A DNA stretch of 64,000 bases from Rhizobium oryziradicis (GTDB lineage Bacteria; Pseudomonadota; Alphaproteobacteria; Rhizobiales; Rhizobiaceae). Positions within the stretch are counted from its first letter, which is position 1. Each line of letters opens with the position of its first letter. Where the stretch lies: assembly GCF_001939045.1 (NCBI RefSeq), contig NZ_MKIM01000032.1, forward strand, positions 21,384 through 85,383, in the 5' to 3' direction. The notes under the pieces are model-generated. The model had not been told where the DNA came from. It saw only the letters and a program-made list of their open reading frames with translations, and ran no database searches. Position numbers and translations under genes: made by a program. Positions 1 through 8,193 of the stretch are shown here, one piece after another.

Positions 1-81
1 ATAGGCCGATGCAATGCCAAAGCCCCAAAGCCAGAAGCCTGCCGATTGACACAATGAAATCAGCCTGATGATAGTATCACC

Positions 82-1761
82 ATGACAAACAACACTGATT
101 TCTCCATCGCCGTCATTGCTGACGCGCATTTTCACGATATCGAGGGCGATTATGGCATCAAAGGCTTGGCCTCAGGCCATCGCAGCCTCACATTGCGCAC
201 CTGGGATGACACCCGCACCTCAACCCGTGTGTTCAATGAGAGCGTATTGGCGCTCAACGCTGCGCTGGATGAGGTCGCGGCCCGCAACATCGGCCATGTG
301 GTGCTGCTGGGTGATTATACCGATGATGGCCAGAGACAAACCACATTGAGCGTCGCAAAACTGCTTGCCGATCATGAAAATCGCTTTGGCACCCGCTTTT
401 ACGCCCTGCTCGGCAATCATGATATTTTCGGCCCCAACGGTCGCCATCAGGCCAAGCGGTTTTTGCAGGCCGATGGAACCAGCCGTCTGGTAACCAGCAA
501 TCCGGCAGAAGATGCACCAGACAATGTCTTGAACGCACAAATGTATTGCGAGGGCTATCCGCTTGGGCTGAACCCCATGGCCGCCTTCGGCTATTTTCGC
601 CGCGCGGGCGATCTGCATTGGGAAACGCCCTTTGGCGTGAGCGATGATCCCGCACAGCGGATGTATTCGGTATTCTCACCCGACGGGCAAAACCACTATC
701 GCCTGATGGATGCTTCCTATCTGATCGAGCCACAACAAGACCTTTGGTTGTTGATGCTGGATGCCAATGTGTTTGAGCCTAGAAACGGCACTTTTGATGC
801 GGGCTCAGAGCAGGCCTTTATCGACAGCACCGCCGCTGGCTGGAATGCCATGTTGCGCCTCAAGCCCTTTATGTTCGAATGGATTGCCGATGTCGCAAAG
901 CGTGCCAGACAGCTCGGCAAAACGCTTCTCGCCTTTTCCCACTACCCAGTCATTGATCCGTTTGATGACCCGTTAGATACCGGCAAAACCCTGTTTCCCA
1001 AAAGCAATATGGCCAAGCGCAAACCCTCGGATGCGGTGGCTGAAGCCCTGATAACTGCTGGCATTCCCCTTCATTTCAGCGGGCATCTGCATGTTGAAGG
1101 CGTCACCCGCTTTGCCAATCCTCATGGTCAGTTGACCAACGTGGCGGTGCCCTCGCTGGTCGCCTTTCCGCCCGCCTTCAAGCATCTGAACGTGCACAGC
1201 AATACGGTTGCCATTGACACGGTTGATCTTTCAGCACTGCCGGTCGATCCGGACATTATCGCGGCCTATCAGCAAGAAACTGTAGCGGCGGGATACGCGC
1301 CAGATGCCGCCCTTTTTGCAAAAACCTACGGTGCGTTCTTGCGCCTGCATCTCACGGCCCTTGTCGAACAACGCTTTTTTGTGCGCGAATGGCCCCGCGA
1401 CGTGGTGAGCTGTCTTGCCCCCATGTCCGTGCAACAACTCTGTCTTGACCCGCGCACACGCCCCGCCAAACTCGATGATATGGGGCTTGAGGATGGACAA
1501 GACCTCGCATCCCTTTCCGTCATCGAGATCGTCTCGGACTGGTATTGCCTGTGGCATGGCGGGGCGCGGGCAGTGCCGATTTTGGGAGAAAAGCGGATTG
1601 CGCTGTTGCGCTGGCTGGCCGATCTTTACGCCGAACCCTCAAAGAATGACACATCCATCACGCTGTTTTTGCACGCCTTCTTCAAGGCCCTTCGCCATTT
1701 TTTAAGCCGGGCCGAGCAGGTAGACGATCAGATTTCGCTTGTGCCGGTTTCGCCCAAATAA
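82..1761 (+). CDS. Calcineurin-like metallophosphoesterase
   Basis: The 559-residue protein carries the complete two-metal phosphoesterase signature: D14-A-H16, GDYTDD at 77-82, GNHD at 111-114, a later SHYP histidine, and the GHLH pair with H335 and H337. The catalytic domain fills about residues 8-350. The remaining 200 residues are a C-terminal extension that I cannot assign. No signal peptide or membrane segment is visible, so a cytoplasmic hydrolase is likely, but the substrate (phosphomonoester, phosphodiester or nucleotide) cannot be read from the sequence. It is transcribed alone, towards the TonB receptor, and ends at a strong hairpin. The fold assignment is secure; the role is open. 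Confidence 0.85.
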   Translation: MTNNTDFSIAVIADAHFHDIEGDYGIKGLASGHRSLTLRTWDDTRTSTRVFNESVLALNAALDEVAARNIGHVVLLGDYTDDGQRQTTLSVAKLLADHENRFGTRFYALLGNHDIFGPNGRHQAKRFLQADGTSRLVTSNPAEDAPDNVLNAQMYCEGYPLGLNPMAAFGYFRRAGDLHWETPFGVSDDPAQRMYSVFSPDGQNHYRLMDASYLIEPQQDLWLLMLDANVFEPRNGTFDAGSEQAFIDSTAAGWNAMLRLKPFMFEWIADVAKRARQLGKTLLAFSHYPVIDPFDDPLDTGKTLFPKSNMAKRKPSDAVAEALITAGIPLHFSGHLHVEGVTRFANPHGQLTNVAVPSLVAFPPAFKHLNVHSNTVAIDTVDLSALPVDPDIIAAYQQETVAAGYAPDAALFAKTYGAFLRLHLTALVEQRFFVREWPRDVVSCLAPMSVQQLCLDPRTRPAKLDDMGLEDGQDLASLSVIEIVSDWYCLWHGGARAVPILGEKRIALLRWLADLYAEPSKNDTSITLFLHAFFKALRHFLSRAEQVDDQISLVPVSPK

Positions 1762-1769
1762 AATGAAAA

Positions 1770-1798
1770 GCCGTGCAGGCCATAAGGCTCTGCACGGC
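1770..1798. terminator. Hairpin terminator between convergent genes
   Basis: The 9-bp arms GCCGTGCAG and CTGCACGGC enclose an 11-nt loop, directly after the phosphoesterase stop and 19 bases before the stop of the convergent receptor gene. There is no long T-run on either side. It probably serves both strands. Confidence 0.65.
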
Positions 1799-1816
1799 AT
1801 TATCAGACCGATAAAG

Positions 1817-3970
1817 CTAGAAATCAGTCGACATCGACAGTTTGACGGTCAAAGGCGCGCCTTGTGACAGCGTGCCAAAGCTTGCGACGCCCGACCAATA
1901 GTTTTTGTTGAAGACATTTTCGACTTCAGCGCGGAAGGTCACAGGCCGTTCCTTGATGGTGGTCTTATAGCGTGCGCCAAGGTCAAGCCGTGTCCAGGCG
2001 GGCAGCTTCTGGATATTGGCCGTATCGGCATATTGTTTGCCGGTGTGGATCACGTTGCCGGTCAGGGTCAGGCCGGCCAGGAAGGGCGTGTCCCATTCAG
2101 CCCCCATATTGACCAGCACTTTTGGCACGCCAATCGGGTCATTGCCCTGGGTTGATGCGTTGTTGGTCTTGGTCAATTCACCCTGCATGAAGGTAATGCC
2201 TGTCAGCAGCCGAACGGTGTCGGTCAACTCGCCAAAGGCACTCAGCTCAAGGCCGCGATTGCGCTGCTCGCCGCCGCGCACAAACACCAGATTGCTGCCG
2301 CGCGTTTCCAGCACGCCAAAAGGCTTTTCGATCTGGAACAAGCTGGCCGTCAGCGCCACCTGGCCGAGATCAACCTTGGTGCCCACTTCATACTGTTTGG
2401 ACTTGTATGGGCTCAGCGTTTCGCCTGCGTTGATGGCATTGGTCGGTGCTGTCTCGCCAATGCTGAGGCCTTCAGCATAATTGGCATAGAGCGAAACATT
2501 CTCCCACGGCTTGACCACCACGCCGACCATAGGCGTTGTGGCGCTGGCATCCGAAGACGATGTCACAGAACCATTTGTGGCACTGTAGTTTTCAGAATCA
2601 ATATGCTGGAAGCGCGCACCAAGGGTGAGCTGTGCCCGCTCATCCCACATCGACATGGTATCGGACAGGGACAGCCCATAGAATTTGCTCTCGGTGGCTT
2701 TTGGCACATTCGAAGGCTTGGCCACAAACTGCTCAATACGATCAACCGGATTGTAAAGATTGGTGCGCTGCGTGGTGCCGGAATTAAAGCCGCGCGACAG
2801 GGTCTGGCGCATCACATTTGCCTGCAAGGTCACGGAATGCTCAATAATGCCGGTGTCAAATGTTCCGCGTGCGCCGATTTCGGCCGTGCGCCGCTCCACG
2901 TCAAACACGTAATGCTGGGGCAGAATGCTGACATTGCCGCTTGAGCTGGTAATGGTGGGCGTGCCAAACAGGCGCTCGACATTGGATTGTCCGCCACCTG
3001 CAGCACCAAACACCGTCAAATTGTCGCTCAGGTCATATTCAACCCGTCCAAGGGTCGAAAACTCGCGTGTTCGCGACCATTCCCAAGGCTCCTGCACATT
3101 CAGCCGGTTGTCGGGCGCGCGCGGCAGAGCAATGCCCGCCGTTGGGAAAAACGGACGCTGCGGCGCATCATAATGCTCATATTGATTGATCACATCCAGC
3201 GTGGCGCGCAAATTCTCGCCCTGATAATCCAGCGCCACGGCACCGACCGATGAGAGATGGGTCAGATCATCAATATTGCCGTTGCCGCCCTGCACGCTGC
3301 CGTTTAAGCGCACACCAAACTGGCGCTCGCTGCCATAGCGACGGCTGATATCCACATGGGTGCCGCCCTGCAAATCGGACTCATAAGTGGTGGTAACGCG
3401 GGTCAAATCCTGATCAAGGGCGCGCTTGGGCACAATATTGATTGTGCCGCCAACGCCGCCATTGGGCGAAATACCGTAGAGAAATGACGTTGGCCCTTTG
3501 AGAACCTCAACGGATTCAGCGTAATCGGTAAAGACCCGATAATTGGGCGCCACGCCAAACACGCCATCATAGGCAACTTCACCAAAATTGCCATCCCCAA
3601 TGGGAAAACCGCGGATGTAAAAGGAATCGACAATGCCACCCGCGGGATGGGTGTTGCGCACAGATGCGTCCTCTTCCATCACGTCGCCCACGGTCGAGGC
3701 ACCCTTATCCTCAATGGTTTTGGCCGTGTAGCCGCTGGTATTGAAAGGCGTATCCATAAAGCTGCGGTTGCCCAGACTGCCCAACCGCGCACCACGCGTG
3801 ACCATGCCGCCCGCATAAGGGGCATTTTGCGTACCAATGGTCGCATTCGCCTTACCGGCCTGCCCCTCGACAACAATGGGCTTGAGAACCGTGTTCTCTT
3901 CGGCCTGCGCGCCCGTTCCCAGCGCTGCTACAATTGCACCCAAGGCAACGCCCGCTTTAAAACCCATCAT
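1817..3970 (-). CDS. TonB-dependent siderophore receptor
   Basis: The 717-residue outer-membrane receptor has an N-terminal signal peptide ending near AQA at residue 23, followed by a TonB-box-like stretch (LKPIVVEGQ). The plug domain runs to about residue 190 (STVGDVMEEDASVRN, DSFYIRGFPIGDG). The rest is a long beta-barrel ending in the family pattern ENVFNKNYW and a terminal phenylalanine. The length is normal for siderophore receptors. It is divergent from the siderophore biosynthesis operon and shares with it a 278-base control region holding two candidate iron boxes. Import of the ferric form of the siderophore made next door is the natural inference. Start is at the first of two adjacent ATGs. 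Confidence 0.92.
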   Translation of the reverse strand: MMGFKAGVALGAIVAALGTGAQAEENTVLKPIVVEGQAGKANATIGTQNAPYAGGMVTRGARLGSLGNRSFMDTPFNTSGYTAKTIEDKGASTVGDVMEEDASVRNTHPAGGIVDSFYIRGFPIGDGNFGEVAYDGVFGVAPNYRVFTDYAESVEVLKGPTSFLYGISPNGGVGGTINIVPKRALDQDLTRVTTTYESDLQGGTHVDISRRYGSERQFGVRLNGSVQGGNGNIDDLTHLSSVGAVALDYQGENLRATLDVINQYEHYDAPQRPFFPTAGIALPRAPDNRLNVQEPWEWSRTREFSTLGRVEYDLSDNLTVFGAAGGGQSNVERLFGTPTITSSSGNVSILPQHYVFDVERRTAEIGARGTFDTGIIEHSVTLQANVMRQTLSRGFNSGTTQRTNLYNPVDRIEQFVAKPSNVPKATESKFYGLSLSDTMSMWDERAQLTLGARFQHIDSENYSATNGSVTSSSDASATTPMVGVVVKPWENVSLYANYAEGLSIGETAPTNAINAGETLSPYKSKQYEVGTKVDLGQVALTASLFQIEKPFGVLETRGSNLVFVRGGEQRNRGLELSAFGELTDTVRLLTGITFMQGELTKTNNASTQGNDPIGVPKVLVNMGAEWDTPFLAGLTLTGNVIHTGKQYADTANIQKLPAWTRLDLGARYKTTIKERPVTFRAEVENVFNKNYWSGVASFGTLSQGAPLTVKLSMSTDF

Positions 3971-4049
3971 CTCAACAATCCCCTCAACAGAGCTGACCCG
4001 AACGGTAAGCCACGCGCAAAAACCCTCGTTGCGCCCTCGGTATTGAACA

Positions 4050-4064
4050 TGATTGAATGAGTCA
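4050..4064 (-). promoter_or_regulatory. Candidate RirA iron-responsive operator (receptor side)
   Basis: The sequence TGATTGAATGAGTCA fits TGA-N9-TCA, the iron-responsive operator described for RirA in Rhizobiaceae. It lies about 80 bases upstream of the receptor start. On the minus strand it overlaps a TTGACT that could be the -35 element. Motif match only; binding is inferred. Confidence 0.5.
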
Positions 4065-4181
4065 ACATTTAATTTACAAAGCCAAATAAATTAGCAAAAT
4101 CGAATTATCTTATTGTTTATAAACATTCTTTTTTTAAAATACCAAATTGACATTTCCAAAAACTGCCTCCATCATAAAATA

Positions 4182-4196
4182 TGATAAATATAGTCA
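4182..4196 (+). promoter_or_regulatory. Candidate RirA iron-responsive operator (biosynthesis side)
   Basis: TGATAAATATAGTCA is a second TGA-N9-TCA match, about 53 bases upstream of the first biosynthetic gene and inside AT-rich promoter-like DNA. One box for each divergent transcript makes a chance match less likely. Confidence 0.5.
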
Positions 4197-4248
4197 TCTT
4201 TATGAAGCCGTGATTTTGCCCGTGATTTAGATCGAAAGGCTGTCTTTC

Positions 4249-4683
4249 ATGTCCTATAAATTTGCCCCAACGGAATGCCTTGTTGCCACAGAAGACGTTG
4301 ACGACCTCGCGGTCGAAAATCTGTACAAACGCATTGTCCAGGCAAAGATCTGGACCCGGCCGATTGCGGTTGAACGCAACCATATGCTGGTGATGGATGG
4401 CCACCATCGGCTTGAGGTGGCAAAGAGATTGCAACTTTCCGTCGTGCCTGTGGTGCTGCTGGATTATCAGACGGTTTCGGTCACCAGTTGGCGGGCGGAA
4501 GACCACATTACCCCGGAGCATATTTTCGCCATGGCCCGTTCCGGCCGAAAATTTCCGATCAAGACCACCCGCCACATTTTTCCAGACACCTATCCCGGCT
4601 GCAACGTGCCGCTTTCCACCTTGATCGCGCCTCCTGAAACCCAAAGAGAGATGCGCCATCACAACAGAGCGGTGGGTGCATGA
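4249..4683 (+). CDS. SbnI/SerK-like ParB-fold free serine kinase
   Basis: This 144-residue protein of the ParB/sulfiredoxin superfamily shows the nucleotide-site motif MDGHHRLEVAK (about residues 48-58) and the later FPIKTTRH segment seen in the SerK/SbnI branch. Those proteins phosphorylate free L-serine to O-phospho-L-serine, the donor used by SbnA in staphyloferrin B synthesis. It is shorter than staphylococcal SbnI (about 250 residues), so a C-terminal regulatory part is absent. It opens the siderophore operon and its stop overlaps the next start by ATGA. A role in supplying O-phosphoserine is inferred from family and context; a purely regulatory ParB-like role is the alternative. Confidence 0.75.
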   Translation: MSYKFAPTECLVATEDVDDLAVENLYKRIVQAKIWTRPIAVERNHMLVMDGHHRLEVAKRLQLSVVPVVLLDYQTVSVTSWRAEDHITPEHIFAMARSGRKFPIKTTRHIFPDTYPGCNVPLSTLIAPPETQREMRHHNRAVGA

Positions 4684-6068
4684 TGTTGGCCTCCAAGCAA
4701 TCGCACCCGCTCTCACCCCTGATGCGCAAGGACATTGCCGATTTCCTTGAAAATCAGCAGCCCATTTTGCGCGAGGGTTTTGAACGCTTCGGCTCTCCGC
4801 TTCATCTGCTGTGGCCCGAGGCGCTGAAAGACAATCTTCGCTCCTTGCGCACTGTGCTGAACGCGCAAAACGTCGCTTCAAAAATTTACTACGGCGTGAA
4901 GGTCAATAAATCCCTGGGCCTGATGGGTGCCGCCTTGGGCGCGAGCGGCGGGCTGGATGTGTCCAGCCTTTATGAGCTTCAGGATGCCCTGCACCTTGGG
5001 GCAGAGGGTCGTGATATTGTGGCAACTGGCCCTGCCAAAACACCGGCATTTCATCAGGCTCTTCTGGCCTGCAACGCTTTGATTTCCATCGATTCCGTTG
5101 AGGAATTTGATGATCTGCTCCGTCAATTGCCAACTGAAGGCGGGCCGCATCCTGTACTGTTGCGCCTCCGGCCCGGCAATCAGGGACAAAGCCGGTTTGG
5201 CATGGGGCTGGATGATGCCATCCACTGCCTCAAGCGGCTGGTCGACATGCCAGCGCTGCGGTTTGAAGGCGTGCATTTCCATCTCGGTGGCTATAGCGTT
5301 GAAACACGGGTTGAGGCCCTTCAGGAAGCAGCGGATCTGATTGCCATCGCCCGTGGCTTGGGATTGTCGCCACGGCTCATCGACATTGGCGGTGGCTTGC
5401 CAGCGCGATATGTCGATCACGCCGCTTATGTTGCCTTTCAGGAGGCACAGACAGCGGAGGATTATCGCACCCATCGTCTGCCGCAGTCCTTTTACCCCTA
5501 TGGTGGGCCTATCGATGCTGTGGAATGGCTGCGCCGTCTGCTCAGCGCCACCATGCGCGATGGCCGTGACGTCGCCAGCTATTTTGCGGGCGAAAACCTC
5601 ACGCTTGCCATGGAGCCAGGCCGCGCCCTTGCCGATCAATGCGCCGTGACGGTGCTGAGGATCACCCGCGTGAAGGCGCTGGATGCGCGCTCGGCGGTTA
5701 TTTTCGTCGAGGGCAGCAGTTTCAGCGCCTGCGAAACCTGGTTTGCCTCTGAATTTCTGGTGGACCCGATCTTGCTGTCCAACCAGCCAAAAGCGTTGGC
5801 AGCGGCACCGTTGCGGGCCTATCTCGCAGGCCATAGCTGCCTTGATGATGATGTGATTTCAAACAGATGGCTTGATTTTCCATCAGCGCCGCAAGCCGGT
5901 GATTTTCTCGCCTATGTCAACACCGGCGGCTATCAGATGGATCTGATGGAAAACCAGTTTCACCGCCATCCCATGCCAACCCGCTTATGTGTCAGGAGGA
6001 CCGCAGATGGACTGTCCGAACTTATTCCGGATCAATGTGAGGAGACACAATGCTCTATACATCTGTAA
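4680..6068 (+). CDS. SbnH-like PLP-dependent decarboxylase (fold type III)
   Basis: This 462-residue enzyme belongs to the ornithine/diaminopimelate decarboxylase fold. Visible marks are the PLP-lysine region YYGVKVNKS near residue 75, GVHFHLGGYS, the glycine loop DIGGGLP, EPGRALADQ, and the active-site cysteine/aspartate segment HSCLDDD in the C-terminal barrel. In staphyloferrin B synthesis SbnH decarboxylates a citryl-diaminopropionate intermediate. The position here, between the serine kinase and the SbnA-like gene, suggests the same kind of step. Coupling is tight: ATGA overlap with the preceding gene and a 19-base overlap with the next. The exact substrate is not determinable. Confidence 0.85.
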   Translation: MMLASKQSHPLSPLMRKDIADFLENQQPILREGFERFGSPLHLLWPEALKDNLRSLRTVLNAQNVASKIYYGVKVNKSLGLMGAALGASGGLDVSSLYELQDALHLGAEGRDIVATGPAKTPAFHQALLACNALISIDSVEEFDDLLRQLPTEGGPHPVLLRLRPGNQGQSRFGMGLDDAIHCLKRLVDMPALRFEGVHFHLGGYSVETRVEALQEAADLIAIARGLGLSPRLIDIGGGLPARYVDHAAYVAFQEAQTAEDYRTHRLPQSFYPYGGPIDAVEWLRRLLSATMRDGRDVASYFAGENLTLAMEPGRALADQCAVTVLRITRVKALDARSAVIFVEGSSFSACETWFASEFLVDPILLSNQPKALAAAPLRAYLAGHSCLDDDVISNRWLDFPSAPQAGDFLAYVNTGGYQMDLMENQFHRHPMPTRLCVRRTADGLSELIPDQCEETQCSIHL

Positions 6069-7060
6069 CACAATTGATTGGCCAGACACCACTTATTCAG
6101 CTTGATCTCGCAACCAGCAATGCAAGACTGTTGCTGAAAATGGAGAAGAACAACCCCGGCGGCTCGATGAAGGACCGCATGGCCCGCAGCATGGTGGTGG
6201 CAGCCCTTGAGGATGGCCGCCTGCCCAAGGGCGGAACGATTGTTGAATCCTCTTCCGGCAACACCGGCACCGGATTGGCCTTGGCGGCGCTGGAATTTGG
6301 CCTGCGCTTTATCGCGGTTGTCGATCACCATGCCGCCCCGGATAAAATTCGCACAATGCGGGCCTTGGGGGCCGAAATCCGCTATGTGGAAGGCAATTTT
6401 CGCGAGGATGAAGTGGCCGTGGTGGAGCGCCAAAGGCTGGCAGCCCAGCTTGGTGCACAGCTGCCCGGCGCGCTTTTTATGAACCAGTCCGACAATCCGG
6501 CCAACCCGGATGGTTATGCTGGCTTTGTGGATGAGCTGGTCGAACAATTGCCTGATGGACTGGATGCCTTTATCGGCTGCGTCGGCACGGGCGGTTCCAT
6601 GACCGGCATTTCGCAGCGCCTCAAGCGCATCAATCCCGCCATCAAGACCATTGCCGTCGAGCCAGCAGGCTCGATCGTGTTTGGCAAGCCCGGCCATCCT
6701 TACTATCAGTCAGGCACCGGCACACCGGCTGGCGATGAAGTTGGCAAAGTGCTGGATTACAGCTGCATTGACGAAGGCGTGCAGGTGACCGACACTCAAG
6801 CCTTTGAAACGGCACGCTATATTGCCAAACGAAAAGGCATTCTGGTGGGCGGATCAACCGGCGGCACCATTTACAAGGCGCTGGAGTTCATTGCATCCGG
6901 CAAATTGAGCGGCACCATTGTCACCGCCGTTGCCGATGGCGGCGAGAAATATCTCGGCTCGGTGTTTGATGACGAGTGGATGGCAAAACGCGGGCTTTTG
7001 AACCCGGCCATTGCCGCCCAGCTGGATGGTTGGTTCTTTGGCATGGCAGGTGCGGCATGA
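6050..7060 (+). CDS. SbnA-like PLP synthase (cysteine synthase family)
   Basis: The 336-residue fold-type II PLP enzyme has the lysine motif NPGGSMKDR with K41, the substrate loop ESSSGNTG, and the phosphate-binding segment GTGGSMTG. These are shared by cysteine synthases and by SbnA, which joins O-phosphoserine and L-glutamate to N-(1-amino-1-carboxy-2-ethyl)-glutamate (ACEGA). The family alone does not separate SbnA from CysK. Its place between a serine kinase-like, a decarboxylase-like and an NIS synthetase gene favours SbnA. Its stop overlaps the opine-dehydrogenase start by four bases (ATGA), so the two are probably made together. Confidence 0.82.
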   Translation: MLYTSVTQLIGQTPLIQLDLATSNARLLLKMEKNNPGGSMKDRMARSMVVAALEDGRLPKGGTIVESSSGNTGTGLALAALEFGLRFIAVVDHHAAPDKIRTMRALGAEIRYVEGNFREDEVAVVERQRLAAQLGAQLPGALFMNQSDNPANPDGYAGFVDELVEQLPDGLDAFIGCVGTGGSMTGISQRLKRINPAIKTIAVEPAGSIVFGKPGHPYYQSGTGTPAGDEVGKVLDYSCIDEGVQVTDTQAFETARYIAKRKGILVGGSTGGTIYKALEFIASGKLSGTIVTAVADGGEKYLGSVFDDEWMAKRGLLNPAIAAQLDGWFFGMAGAA

Positions 7061-8193
7061 AGGTCGCCATCTGCGGCGCGGGCCGCACCGGGCACCTGAA
7101 CGCCGTGCTGTTCAAGCAAAACCCAGAGGTTCATCTCTCGGTTTTCACCGAAAACCATCTTTTGGCCCAGCAATGGGCCAAAACCTCAACCCCATGGCAG
7201 GCCTTTTTGCCCGATGGACAGGCCTTGACGGGCCGCCCCGATTACGTCGGCAGCGATGCGAACACAGCCTTAGGCGATGCCGATCTCATCGTCATCACCC
7301 AGCCAGCCCATGTCCGCAGCCATCTGCTGAAGCGCATCAAAGACAGCATATCCACCACCAAACCGGTGTATCTGGGAGCGATTCCGGGCTTTTGCGGCTT
7401 TGACTGGCTGGCGGCGGAGCATTTGGGTGCAAAGGACAATGTGATCATCTGGGGTTTGAAAGATGTGCCGCATATTGCCTTTGAACTGGTGGCCGGACAC
7501 AGCGTTCGCATGGGCGGCGCAAAGGCCCATTTGTTTGTTGGTCTTCACCGGCGCGAAACCAGCGACAGCGCAAAAGCCCTGCGAGCGATGCTGATTGCGC
7601 TTTACAATGCGCCCGTCACGCTTTTGCGCGATTATCTGGAAATCACCCTGACACCCGGCAATGCATTGATGCATCCGGCCATGCTCTATGGCCTGCTGGG
7701 ACCGGGGGCTGCGTGGGAACACACACCGTTTGCCGAGCCGCTTTGCTGGTGGAGTGATTGCCCCGAGGAAGGCGCGCAACTTCTGGAACAATTTGACGCC
7801 GAAAATCAGGCCTTATGTCAGGCCATTGAAGCGCGCACCGGCATTGATCTCAGCTCCGTCAAACCCTTACGGGAGGAGTTGATTGAGGCCTATGGCGATC
7901 AGATTGCTGATCCTCAAACCATGTTTTCGCTGCTCAGAACCAATCGTGCCTATGCGGGCATTCAATTGCCCCTGATTTCCAATCCCAAGGGGACAGGCTG
8001 GCTGATTGATCGCGACAGCCGGGCGTTTCACGAGGATGTTGCCTGCGGGCAGGCCTTGCTTGTCAAGCTCAGTGAGCGGCTGGGCGTGCCCACGCCCGCC
8101 ATTTCCAAGACCTATGCATGGGCGCGCCGCTATCACGGTGCATTGCCCGACGCATTAAGCCCCGTTCCTCATGATTGGCTGGAGGCTGCCTGA
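7057..8193 (+). CDS. Opine/octopine dehydrogenase-family oxidoreductase
   Basis: The 378-residue protein begins with a Rossmann dinucleotide motif (GAGRTGHLNA, residues 7-16). Its C-terminal half carries family marks of octopine/nopaline-type dehydrogenases: GNALMHPAMLYG with the catalytic-type histidine, and HEDVACGQALLVKLSERLG followed by GVPTP. The upstream reading frame is open for 27 more codons, but the ATG overlapping the previous stop gives the Rossmann strand its usual position. These enzymes join or split an amino acid and a 2-keto acid through a secondary amine. ACEGA, the expected product of the preceding enzyme, is such a compound, so NAD-dependent splitting to diaminopropionate and 2-oxoglutarate, the SbnB reaction, is a strong hypothesis. 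Making an opine metallophore is the alternative. Confidence 0.8.
   Translation: MKVAICGAGRTGHLNAVLFKQNPEVHLSVFTENHLLAQQWAKTSTPWQAFLPDGQALTGRPDYVGSDANTALGDADLIVITQPAHVRSHLLKRIKDSISTTKPVYLGAIPGFCGFDWLAAEHLGAKDNVIIWGLKDVPHIAFELVAGHSVRMGGAKAHLFVGLHRRETSDSAKALRAMLIALYNAPVTLLRDYLEITLTPGNALMHPAMLYGLLGPGAAWEHTPFAEPLCWWSDCPEEGAQLLEQFDAENQALCQAIEARTGIDLSSVKPLREELIEAYGDQIADPQTMFSLLRTNRAYAGIQLPLISNPKGTGWLIDRDSRAFHEDVACGQALLVKLSERLGVPTPAISKTYAWARRYHGALPDALSPVPHDWLEAA

Noticed and set aside
4249..4683. ParB-like small protein as a partition factor
   Set aside because: It lacks the ParB DNA-binding domain and leads a siderophore operon; the SerK/SbnI reading fits better.
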